DNA of 64,000 nt from Leptodontidium sp. MPI-SDFR-AT-0119 (taxonomy: Eukaryota > Ascomycota > Leotiomycetes > Helotiales > Leptodontidiaceae), in the NCBI GenBank assembly GCA_020726505.1, contig JAHLEZ010000025.1, forward strand, positions 741,385-805,384, given 5' to 3'. The notes beneath the pieces are model-generated. The model was not told the origin of the DNA. It did no database searches and worked only from the letters and a program-made list of their open reading frames with translations. Below, in pieces: positions 1 to 9,218 of the stretch (its first letter is position 1; every line of letters starts with the position of its first letter). The translations under genes and the position numbers were made by a program.

Positions 1-3000
1 CATGATGACAAGAAACGGATTGAAGATACCAAAGGTGGCTTGCTGAAGGACTCATATGGCTGGATACTCGAGAATTCCGACTTTCAAATGTGGCGTGACA
101 GCCAGCAAAGCCAGCTACTATGGATCAAGGGTGATCCTGGCAAGGGCAAAACAATGCTGCTCTGCGGTATCATCAACGAGCTAGAGAAGTCAATGCCGAA
201 GACAGATATTCTCTCCTATTTCTTTTGCCAGGCTACAAACTCGCGAATCAACAATGCCACAGCTGTCTTACGCGGGCTGCTGTACCTACTTCTCAACCAG
301 GAGCCATCGCTCGTCTGGCATGTACAAAAGAAGCACGACCATGCAGGAAAAGCACTCTTCGAAGATGTGAACGCCTGGACCGCCCTAAGTGAAATTTTAA
401 GAAACATTTTACAGGATCCAAAGCTCAACGACACGTACCTAATTATCGACGCTCTCGATGAATGCGTAATCGGCTTGCCAAGTTTATTGGATTTCATAAC
501 GCAAACTTCATCTGCATCTACTCATGTTAAATGGGCAGTCTCTAGCCGCAACTGGCCAGAAATTGAGAAGACGCTCGACACCGCAACGCAAAAGCAAAGG
601 CTATGTCTTGAGCTGAATGCAGATTCCGTCTCAACTGCCGTTGCAAGTTTCATTCAAATTAGAATCCACTATCTAAGCGAAAAGAACAAATATAAGAGCG
701 AGACACGAGAAGTTATTCAGCAACATCTTTCGCTGAACGCACATGGTACTTTTCTTTGGGTGGCGTTGGTCTGCCAAGAGCTGTCCAATCTTTCAGGGTG
801 GAAAGCCATCCAGAAGTTGAAAGCCTTGCCGCCTGGGCTTGATGAACTCTACCAGCGGATGCTGAATCAAATCATAGCTTCAGAGGATTCTGAGCTCTGT
901 ATGGATGTGCTAGCTGTCGTATCAAGTGTGTATCGGCCAATCACAATCGATGAGCTAGTGTCTTTAGTGAAGATGCCTAATGGAGTTGATGGTGAATATG
1001 AAGCTCTAGCAGAGATCATAGGTTATTGCAGATCCTTTCTCGCAATTCGAGAACGCACGATTTTTTTTATACACCAGTCAGCGAAGGACTTTCTAATTAA
1101 AAAAGCATCTCAAGAACCCCTTCTCTTCCGAACACAAGAAGTACATCACAACATCTTTTCTCAATCACTGCAAGTTATATCCAAGATACTACGGCGTGAT
1201 GTCTATAGCCTAAGAGCTCCTGGAATCTCTATCGACCAAGTTCAGCAGCCTGATCCTAATCCACTTGCTGCGGTACGATACTCCTGTCTCTACTGGGTTG
1301 ATCATTTTCTCGAATGTCAAACGAGAAAAGACGCAATCGAGGACCTTAAGGATAGTGGCCTGGTTTATAGCTTCCTTTGTCAGTGCTTCTTATATTGGCT
1401 TGAGGCACTGAGCCTGTTGAAAAGCGTGTCAGAAGGCGTCGTTATGATTCGGAAACTCGAGAGTCTTCAGGTATGTCTTTCATATAATCTTATAGATGTC
1501 GGATTATTCTAACACAAATAAGTTTCATAGAAGTCCTGCTTTACGGGCGTTTATACAAGATGCAACTCGGTTTACTATATCATCCCGATCAATTATTGAA
1601 CAAGCGCCTCTCCAAGTATATTGTTCGGCTCTTGTGTTTGCGCCGGGGAATAGCATTGTTCGAGAAACCTTCCAGGGATGTATTCCATCTTGGATTCAGA
1701 CAAAGCCTAGAGTAGAAACACATTGGAGTGCAATGTTACAAACCCTCGAAGGCCATACTCATTGGGTCACCTCAGTAGCCTTCTCCCCCGACGGCAAGCA
1801 GATCGTGTCGGGGTCTGAGGATAAGAAAATCCGGCGCTGGGACGCGGCGACAGGCCAGCAGCTGCTGCCGGCCCTCGAGGGCCATACTGATCGGGTCACC
1901 TCGGTAGCCTTCTCCCCTGACGGTAAGCAGATCGTGTCAGGGTCTAGCGATAAAACAGTCCGGCGCTGGGACGCGGCGACAGGCCAGCAGCTGCTACCGG
2001 CCCTCGAGGGCCATACTAATCGGCTCGCCTTAGTAGCTTTCTCCCCCGATGGCAAGCAGATCGTGTCGGGGTCTTACGATAAGACAGTCCGGCGCTGGGA
2101 CGCGGCGACAGGCCAGCAGCTGCTACCGGCCCTTGAGGGCCATACTCATGTGGTCGCCTCGGTAGCCTTCTCCCCCGACGGCAAGCAGATCGTGTCGGGG
2201 TCTCACGATAAGACAGTCCGGCGCTGGGACGCGGCGACAGGCCAGCTGCTGCTACCGGCCCTCGAGGGCCATACTCATTGGGTCACCTCGGTAACCTTCT
2301 CCCCCGACGGCAAGCAGATCGTGTCGGGGTCTTACGATAGGACAGTCCGGCGCTGGGACGCGGCGACAGGCCAGCAGCTGCTACCGACCCTCGAGGGCCA
2401 TACTCATGGGGTCACCTCGGTAGCCTCCTCCCCCGACGGCAAGCAGATCGCGTCGGGGTCTGAGGATAAGAAAATCCGGCGCTGGGACGCGGCGACAGGC
2501 CAGCTGCTGCTACCGGCCCTCGAGGGCCATACTCATTGGGTCACCTCGGTAACCTTCTCCCCCGATGGCAAGCAGATCGTGTCGGGGTCTTACGATAAGA
2601 CAGTCCGGTGCTGGGACGCGGCGACAGGCCAGCAGCTGCTACCGGCCCTCGAGGGCTATACTGATCGGCTCGCCTTAGTAGCCTTCTCCCCCGATGGCAA
2701 GCAGATCGTGTCGGGGTCTCACGATGGGACAGTACGGCGCTGGGACGCGGCGACATGCCAGCAGCTACTGCCGGCCCTCGAGGGCCATACTCATGGGGTC
2801 ACCTCGGTAGCCTTCTCCCCCGACGGCAAGCAGATCGTGTCGGGGTCTCTGAATAAGACAGTCCGGCGCTGGGACGCGGCGACAGGCCAGCAGCTGCTGC
2901 CGGCCCTTGAGGGCCATACTAATGTGGTCGCCTCGGTAGCCTTCTCCCCCGACGGCAAGCAGATCGTGTCGGGGTCTTACGATAAGACAGTCCGGCGCTG

Positions 3001-3400
3001 GGACGCGGCGACAGGCCAGCAGCTGCTACCGGCCCTCGAGGGCCATACTGATCAGGTCGCCTCGGTAGCCTTCTCCCCCGACGGCAAGCAAATCGTGTCG
3101 GGGTCTCTGAATAGGACAGTCCGGCGCTGGGACGCGGCGACAGGCCAGCTGCTGCTACCGGCCCTCGAGGGCCATACTGATCGGCTCGCCTCGGCAACCT
3201 TCTCTCCCGACGGTAAGCAGATCCCAACCTTACATGTTTCTGAAAACTGGCTTGCAGATGGCACTACCAGACTTCTCTGGTTACCAACTAGTTATCGACC
3301 TACTTGTGAAGCTGTATGGGTTAGAACTATTGCTTTAGGACATGCGTCGGGAAGATTATCAATTCTTCAGTTTCAACAAGGGCTAAAGCTTGGGATATAG
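1..3400 (+). CDS. NACHT-WD40 NLR (HET-E/HNWD-like), 5' end outside the window
   Basis: The frame is open from base 1, so the N-terminal part (probably a HET domain, as in the paralogue at 9.2-13 kb) lies outside the window. Exon 1 ends at 1470. A 52-nt GTATGT..AG intron (1471-1522, branch CTAAC) leads in phase 0 into the exon ending at 3400. About 1,115 residues are visible. The NACHT P-loop GDPGKGKT is encoded near 130-155 and the Walker B IIDALDE near 445. After a winged-helix/spacer region come 11 full WD40 repeats and a twelfth partial one. Fungal STAND proteins of this type are cytoplasmic recognition receptors whose WD40 propeller binds the ligand and whose NACHT ATPase drives oligomerisation. 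The intron has the same position and length as in the paralogue. Some repeats have lost consensus residues (RCWD, ATCQQ). Function is inferred from the family. Confidence 0.9.
1739..3226 (+). repeat. WD40 coding repeat, 129-bp unit, 11 full copies plus one partial
   Basis: Each 43-residue unit runs LEGHT..V..VAFSPDGKQIVSGS.DKTVRRWDAATGQQLLPA with near-identical DNA. Differences cluster at the residues right after GHT (D/N/H, then R/W/V/G/Q, V/L, T/A) and at the residues just after SGS (E, S, Y, H, L, followed by D/N). The units are far closer to each other than to the WD40 units of the second NLR, which points to homogenisation by recombination within this gene. Confidence 0.92.
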
Positions 3401-3675
3401 AAAGGAGTACTTATAAATAAATGATAATAAAGCTCTTAATGTACATCAAAGTAATATAACTTTTTCTTTTTCCCTCTCTTCTATCGAGGGCTCTGAGGGA
3501 GCCTACTAATTTATAGTAATAGAAGAGTTGTCATCTGTTGCTAGAATCTTCTAGAATAAGCTCGCGACTAGCAATATCATCCACGTAATCAATAACTCAG
3601 GCGATGTTCAATAACGAATGATTAGTCATTTGAGCATTAAAAAGTACAGTAATAAATAAGTCACGCGAGATAGTA

Positions 3676-3833
3676 CGAAAGGGGGTTTTCAGTGGTTCTC
3701 GCCCACCTCAGGTATTCTGACTTAACATTTGATGAAATTTATGAAGACAATTCTAGGATTTTAGACTTTGGATTGGAAGAACAACCTTGCTGCCTTACAA
3801 GGGTGGTCGAGAACCACTGAAAACCCCCTTTCG
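3676..3833. mobile_element. 158-bp MITE with about 32-bp terminal inverted repeats and TA flanks
   Basis: The left end CGAAAGGGGGTTTTCAGTGG and the matching right end are inverted copies over about 32 bp with one or two mismatches. TA lies directly outside both ends (3674-3675 and 3834-3835), as expected for a Tc1/mariner-pogo type target duplication. The inside is not palindromic and has no transposase. It lies about 270 bp downstream of the NLR stop codon. Confidence 0.8.
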
Positions 3834-4107
3834 TACCATCGTCTCCCTAGTCTGCTACGGCCCGTTCTGGCGTCAGCCAAAAGTGGCGGAGGTGGTCTGT
3901 GCTCACATTGTTTTTTAAGCGCACGCGAAGCCGATTTTGCAAGCTACTGTAGATATCATTTACCCTGACCCATCCTTTCTCAGGATCCAAGTGGTGGGAG
4001 CCAGATTTGGACCCCTTCAGATCCAAAAATAGTCTGAGATCTATAAGCCCCTTAATAGTGCCACTTGTCCTCACGATGATTCTGCTTAGCTCTTGTTTTT
4101 CACAAGA

Positions 4108-4152
4108 CTAGACAGGGGTTTTATGATTCCAGGAATCATAAAGCCCTGCTAG
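4108..4152. repeat. Short near-perfect hairpin
   Basis: CTAGACAGGGGTTTTATGATTCC and its near-complement (GGAATCATAAAGCCCTGCTAG) are separated by one base. The stem is about 20 bp with small bulges. No gene or terminator context explains it. Confidence 0.6.
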
Positions 4153-4659
4153 CTCTTAATCGATATTTACCTTCGTCTCTACCTTTAGAGTAGAGAGACA
4201 GTAGCAGCGCTTTAATGAGACATTTTCTTACGTACGTTGCAAGGTGGTAACAGCTACTTTTATATCAACAGTAAACTCACATATACATTTGTCTGTGTGC
4301 TCTGCAGGCTGTATTTCCTAGTAGTTCCGAGGAGGAAAACCATACTCTTGCGTATTTTGCTTTGGTCAACATTTAGGCAGTAGACAATTAAAGTAACAGA
4401 GCTCAGAGCCTAGCATTATTTATTATAAGGCATATGGTCAGTTCTGTGAATGAGGACTTTCTTGGCGTCATTATCAAAAGGGCGTATGTTTAAATTTGCG
4501 CATGCTCAATCGTTTGATTAAGGATTCCTCGGAGTCGCTGTCATGAAGGTACATGCTTAATTCTCGTATGTCTAAATTGAGTCTGCATAAAAGGATGCCT
4601 TACCGTTGCCTGTCTCGGGGAATATGCTTGAATCTTCGTATGCCTAAACCTAAGCCGTT

Positions 4660-4935
4660 ATAGCATACGTGTGACTTTGTGAGCCTCCCCTTACCAGGAG
4701 TTGTCTCAGAGGAGCTGTAAACTCGCAGGAGCGTTCTCCTAGAAGCCCTGCCTTCATAGGAGATATGTCCTGGTCGCGATATTAACCTAGGAGCTATGAT
4801 ATCCTCGGAGAATTCTCCTCGCCGTCCTACTGACATAGGAGCCTTCTCCTAGGACTGCCATCCCAGAAGATTCCTCCTTGCACTTATCCTCTCGTGGGAG
4901 CGTCCTCCTGGAATGTCCACTCTCCTAGAAGATTC
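4660..4935. repeat. Degenerate tandem repeat built on TAGGAG..CTCCT
   Basis: Imperfect units carrying TAGGAGnnTTCTCCTAG-like half-palindromes recur about every 30-55 bp. Copies are too diverged for a firm unit length. Confidence 0.5.
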
Positions 4936-4990
4936 GGCCTAGTCATAAGAACGAAGAGCGTTTTATTGGGATACCGTAACGTAGGGATAT

Positions 4991-5070
4991 TTTTAGTATT
5001 GATGATTTGACCAAAAAGGTAGGAACATCGTTTTAGTATTGATGATATGGCTAAAATGGTCAGAACATCG
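4991..5070. repeat. Two tandem copies of a 40-bp unit
   Basis: TTTTAGTATTGATGATTTGA..AACATCG (4991-5030) is followed directly by TTTTAGTATTGATGATATGG..AACATCG (5031-5070), same length and only a few substitutions. Confidence 0.85.
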
Positions 5071-5168
5071 TCATTGGGCCAACTTTAGGCAGATGCGCCG
5101 GCGTCGGGCAGCCGAATTTTGCTCTACTCCCAGCGCTGGCGTTCGTCAAGCGCCAGCGAAATGGATGC

Positions 5169-5843
5169 TTGACTTGACTTGACTTGAATTCATAGACCGT
5201 CCCAGCTGCCATTTGGCTGCTATGCGGCTTGCTAAACTATGAAACTATCTTACATTATGAGAAGTTCTTACATCGGAAGTCAAGATCCTCTGACGGGTGC
5301 TCTCAACTCCTATATGTACTACAATACCCAAGAAACCCAGTGCTTCGCCTTCAAGATGTCTCGTTTTGTAATAACGCTCCAAATTGCCCAAGGAGTCTAG
5401 TTTGGATCATGAAACTTGCAGCCTTCCTAGCCAGCTTAGGTGTGTTTAAGATTTCCCGTAGGTCCATCCTTGCTGGTCTTGTCGTTCCTTCATTCCAAAC
5501 TTCTCTTCTGAGGTCATTGAACATGGGGCACGCCAAAAGAACGTGTCGAACTGTCTGATTACCTCGTCCGCATTCACAGTCGCCACTTGTGATGTCCGGC
5601 ACTTTCCACTGGGAAAGGAACCATTTCAACCCAATCTTCTCTGCGCGCATCTGCACAATAATTGAACTGAGGGGTTTTGGCAGTGTCATGTGTAGTTGCA
5701 GGATGTCACGTCTGGGGCTTGGAGTCAGTAGGCGTGTTGTTCGGCCTGTAGTGCCTGTCTCCCACTCCTGGGCCCATCGTTCCTGTGTCAGTTGGTGCAA
5801 CCTCGTCTTTGCTGCTGACCCGAGGTTTTTGAGGTAGTTTGGT
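5169..5843 (-). mobile_element. 5'-truncated LINE (Tad1-like) with 14-bp target site duplication
   Basis: The block is bounded by identical copies of AGCGAAATGGATGC at 5155-5168 and 5844-5857. Its 3' end on the minus strand is a short TCAAG repeat (TCAAGTCAAGTCAAGTCAAG at 5168-5187) rather than poly(A). It contains only the end of an ORF2-like reading frame, as expected when reverse transcription stops early. The sequences outside the two duplications join naturally (GCGCC / GCCAGCG). Confidence 0.85.
5351..5842 (-). pseudogene. C-terminal end of LINE ORF2 (after RT/RNase H)
   Basis: The open stretch encodes a motif typical of the end of fungal Tad/I-type LINE ORF2 proteins: FLSQWKVPDI, then a CCHC-like knuckle CECG..(N)QTVRHVLLAC, then PMFNDLRREVW. 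The endonuclease and reverse transcriptase domains are missing because the copy is truncated, so it cannot move by itself. The reading frame is intact to its stop at 5351, which suggests a fairly recent insertion. The open frame runs past 5843 to 5905 only by chance read-through into the flank. Confidence 0.8.
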
Positions 5844-6029
5844 AGCGAAATGGATGCGCCAGCGTCAGGGAGCCAATTTCGGCACCCTTTTCGGCACCAC
5901 TGCATTGGGACCCAATGTGGCCCCTAAAGCACAGGACGGGCAACCCTGGAAATCACACAAAAAATGCAGTGCATCAAACCACCTTGTGAGTAAGCTAAAA
6001 ATTTGCATTAAATCCTAAAGTAAGTTCAT

Positions 6030-6270
6030 TATGTGAGTAAGGAATTTCCTCAGCGTTATCAGGAGGGCATATGTCCAAATTTGCGCTTGGCGTTGTTTGT
6101 CTACATTTACGGATGCCTAAAATAAAGTCTGTAACTTACACGAGGATTTGCTCGGCGTCATTTATTATGAGGGCATATGCCTAATTTGCGTATGCTTGAA
6201 TTATTTCTGTGGATTTCCTCGGCGTCATTTATACGAGGGCATACGCCTAAAATTGAGTCTAGTAACAGGG
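6030..6270. repeat. Degenerate about 90-bp dispersed/tandem repeat (also at 4440-4590)
   Basis: Units share the order GGATTTCCTCGGCGTCATTT, then a stretch reading (G)AGGGCATATGCCTAA, then TTTGCG and TATGC. Three copies lie here and at least two more diverged ones at 4440-4590, on the other side of the LINE. No coding potential is supported. Confidence 0.6.
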
Positions 6271-6463
6271 ATATTTAGCTTCTGGGTTTCCTTAATATCG
6301 TACATCAAAAGAGAATATGCCTAAATTTGACATTGCCAAGACCTGAGGATGAAGGAGGCCCGTCCTGTAAACTGCTCCCAAACAAATTACAGTTTGGGGG
6401 CCAAAATTGCGGGGTGTTCTTGCCGTAATGCAAGGTGAGGAATCCGTCCAGTTGTTATAAAAT

Positions 6464-6704
6464 AAATTGTTGTATAACTACTTGTTACATAGTTGCCCAT
6501 TGTATAACCATTCGTTGTACAACAGCCCGTCACACACTCATTTGTTATACAGCAACCCGTTGCACAGCGCCCTGTTATATAACTACTTGTTGTACAGCAG
6601 CCCGTTGTACAACCATTTGTTGTACAACAATCCGTTGCACAACTACTTGTTGTATAATAATTTGTTGTATAATGCCCTGTTTTGTAACCACTTATTGCAC
6701 AATA
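6464..6704. repeat. 15-bp minisatellite A, core GTTGTACAAC, about 16 copies
   Basis: Successive 15-mers follow GTTGTACAACnnCCC/nCTT with transitions between copies. Because 15 is divisible by three, all frames stay open and give spurious pentapeptide repeats. No protein should be read from it. Confidence 0.9.
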
Positions 6705-7445
6705 GGAGACTAAACCGGTCCCCTTGGAAACTAAATGGTGGGGAGCCGAACTTGGATCCCTCAATCTAGACCGCTGCGAGGTCAAGTTTGGCTCTGGTGC
6801 CGTTTGATTAAGCATCCCAAGGTTTTCTCGATCTAGGAGGGGCTAAGCTACAAGGGATTCAATAAATGTCAATAAACGTTCAGCATTCCTCTTACTTTGA
6901 CATCTGGGGGATAACAACACTGCAAAAGATGCAGCTAGATTTGGAAGAGCTGGAACTTATCTTTGAGCAAGGGTTGGTTTATATACGACATTTGTCTCCC
7001 CAGATGGTAACGGATGATATTCGTTATTGGATAACTCACGGCTGGGATTGTTATCCTAATATAAATATTGTTGATGGGCAAAGTGGGGAAATGGTTGAGC
7101 GGATTCTTGGACGGAAATGCTAGGAGAGGACACGACAACAAATTCTATAATTTGCCCAAGCTTGTGGGCGTCTGTGGGGGACGTGGCAAGAAAGGGCATG
7201 GATGGTAGGACCTTCGTGGAAAGTGCAGGCTCTCTCTTCTGCCCTTCCACAATATGCGAAAAATCAAGTTCGCATGATAACTACACCAGCTTGTCAATTG
7301 CTCGACAACCTTTCTATCAATTTAGCGACATGAGTGTGGGAAATCTAAATTTGTAATCTAGACCGTGCCCAGATATTTGGCAACTTAATCCTTTGAGATG
7401 CCTATGCTTTACGAGCGTAATCCCAGTGGTAAGTTATTCAGATAC
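6705..7445. other. Interval between two minisatellites, no supported gene
   Basis: An open stretch at about 6866-7123 (+) could encode 85 residues rich in hydrophobic and acidic residues, but it matches no family I know and has no supporting context. I do not call it a gene. Confidence 0.5.
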
Positions 7446-7698
7446 AGTAGAGTGTACAATCCAGGTAGGGTGTGCAACCCAGGTAGAGTGTGCAACTCAG
7501 GTGGGGTGTACAACTCAGGTGGGGTGTACAACTCACGTGGAGTGTGCAATCCAGGTAGATTGTGCAACTCAGGTGGAGTGTGCAATCCAAGTAGATTGTG
7601 CAACGCAGGTAGGTTGTGCAACGCAAGTAGGTTGTGCAATCCAAGTAAGGTGTGCAACTCAAGTAGGTTGTGCAACGCAGATAGGCTGTGCAATCCAA
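7446..7698. repeat. 15-bp minisatellite B, core GTGTGCAACYCAGGT, about 17 copies
   Basis: Repeating 15-mers of the form (A/G)GTGTRCAAYYCAGGT. Read on the opposite strand the unit begins GTTGYACAC, so it resembles minisatellite A in inverted orientation. Both strands stay open through it. Confidence 0.9.
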
Positions 7699-8349
7699 AA
7701 GATAATCCAGATGGCGGGATAACCCAAGTAGATCATCTCCGCCTCATTAGCCCTCTAGACCTCCCACACATAGCGAATATGGAGTCTTGGTGGGTCCGTC
7801 GAGAAGAGCGGGACCTTAGGAGTGGGAAATGCAACAAATAATGGATATTGATCGTTACGGATTGAGGAATTGGCTCAGCGATAGCAAAACCACGCGCTTA
7901 TCTAATTTTGTTGGATTTGCAGATGACTAATTCGATCATGGAAATAACTTCACCTCTCCTTCCGTACAAATGCACCCATCCGTCGCCTCTCAATGAAAAA
8001 GTATCCCTTATATATCTCTTCTCCGCACCTCCTACGCTTTTCGTCCGGTAACGCTTGTGGGCTGCTTGCTGGGGCTCGACTCGGTACGGCCATTTGCGTG
8101 ATTCATTTTCTTCGAGCTGTTGCTTCCCTTTCGTTTGGGTTTACGAGCGTTCTCTCTCCGTTTATTTGGGTCCCGGTAGATAGTACTATCAGACCTGTAT
8201 ATTGTACTATTAGTATTTGCGTACCTGTTTCCACTGCACAGACTTGCCTGTTGCGATAAAGTAGCCAGTTGGTATTTGAACTAAAGTACCGGACATGCTA
8301 ACATTACTGTTATTATTCTGCGGATTTCCAGGGAACCAGCCTAAGCAGG
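7699..8349. other. No supported gene
   Basis: Ordinary-composition sequence between minisatellite B and the left remnant of the F-box-like gene. It could hold more of that gene's 3' part on the minus strand, but I cannot follow the reading frame beyond about 8350. Confidence 0.4.
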
Positions 8350-8460
8350 ACTCACGTATCTCGGATGAGTTCCAGATTTTTAATATGCGCTTCGTGAAAC
8401 ATAGCTCTATCCTGCTGGGAATCGTAGAAGGTAGGAAAGGCAGGGATGGTAATGCAGATG
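8350..8460 (-). pseudogene. F-box-like gene, distal fragment left of the NLR element
   Basis: Read on the minus strand from the TA at 8461-8462 this gives (Y)ICITIPAFPTFYDSQQ..HIKNLELIRDT and then a stop. It joins in frame to the fragment ending at 13843 if the 8463-13840 element and one TA are removed. The pattern (short F-box-like start, then HI/RHICI..FP.F, then EAHIKNLELIRD) resembles uncharacterised fungal F-box-like proteins. The gene is dead in this copy. Confidence 0.7.
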
Positions 8461-8462
8461 TA

Positions 8463-8930
8463 ACGTCCCTCCCTGCGTGCCGAGAAACCCTGCGTGCCGA
8501 GAAAAAATAAGGGTACTTTGACTTTGAGCATCTTAAATTCCACACTACCTCATGAGTTAATAAAAAAAAAAGATTAAAAGCATTATATAGCTATCTGTTA
8601 GCAATTTGACCCCTTCCAAAGATAAAGTTGAATTCGCATTGTCGCCCTTTCGCCTGATTCATAAGAAGCCTCCATTTGGGCTTTAGTACGAGCCCTCTGC
8701 CACAGGTATACTGGCAAGCTCTTATTACCCGTTACACGTCTTAAATGTTCTTATCTGCCCCTAAGATCTATATTTTTTTAGTCCGAGACCCTCATAAGCT
8801 TTGTGGCTGCTGTGGCGCGCAAACAATTGCCGGGCCGCCACGCGGTTCGGTACTTCTGATCGACGGAACTAACGTTTCTCGGCTATGAGGGGCCGACCCT
8901 GCTCCTCCCATAAAGCTTTACTTCGTATGT
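8463..8930 (+). repeat. Left inverted arm of the NLR element
   Basis: Matches the reverse complement of 13388-13840 along its whole length. In an 84-base stretch around 8647-8730 I count about 10 differences, nearly all C/T or G/A transitions, consistent with repeat-induced point mutation. The two terminal 17-bp direct repeats are at 8471-8503. Confidence 0.85.
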
Positions 8931-9218
8931 TCAGTAAATAGTTGCTGCAAGACATCTGACCATTTTGTCCTACAAGCATGAGATAGAAAACAAATCATGT
9001 TGTCTTTGCACGTCGCGTGACATTTTTCTTACATGAATGATATTGTTGGAAAGTAACATGATTCTATCGGTGTTGTAGAAGATTTCAGAAGCAAGTAATC
9101 ATCAAAATGCGATGAACTCTTAAGCCTCCCTAGAACGCTCTATGAAATAGAGATAAATAAAAAGAGATATTATATTCAAAGCTTCATATACCATACATAG
9201 GCAAGTATTGTCCTAGAT

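Larger units (their letters stand above)
3401..5154. other. Gene-free interval with degenerate repeats
   Basis: I see no supported gene here. The first 200 bp resemble the 3' flank of the second NLR (9.0-9.2 kb reversed), so the duplicated unit extended beyond the coding region. The rest holds the MITE, a short hairpin at 4108-4152, scattered blocks of a TATG/CTAAATTTGCG-type repeat at 4440-4590 that recurs at 6030-6270, and the tandem repeats listed separately. Confidence 0.6.

Noticed and set aside
1759..3264. Long open frames on the minus strand through the WD40 array
   Set aside because: They mirror the GC-rich repeat of the real plus-strand gene and change frame with it; they have no domain or start context.
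6387..6815. Repeated-pentapeptide proteins over minisatellite A in several frames
   Set aside because: A 15-bp repeat keeps all frames open; the peptide repeats are a by-product.
7393..7841. Cysteine/valine-rich repeat protein over minisatellite B (CATQVG-type)
   Set aside because: Same 15-bp artefact, open on both strands, no signal peptide or splice support.
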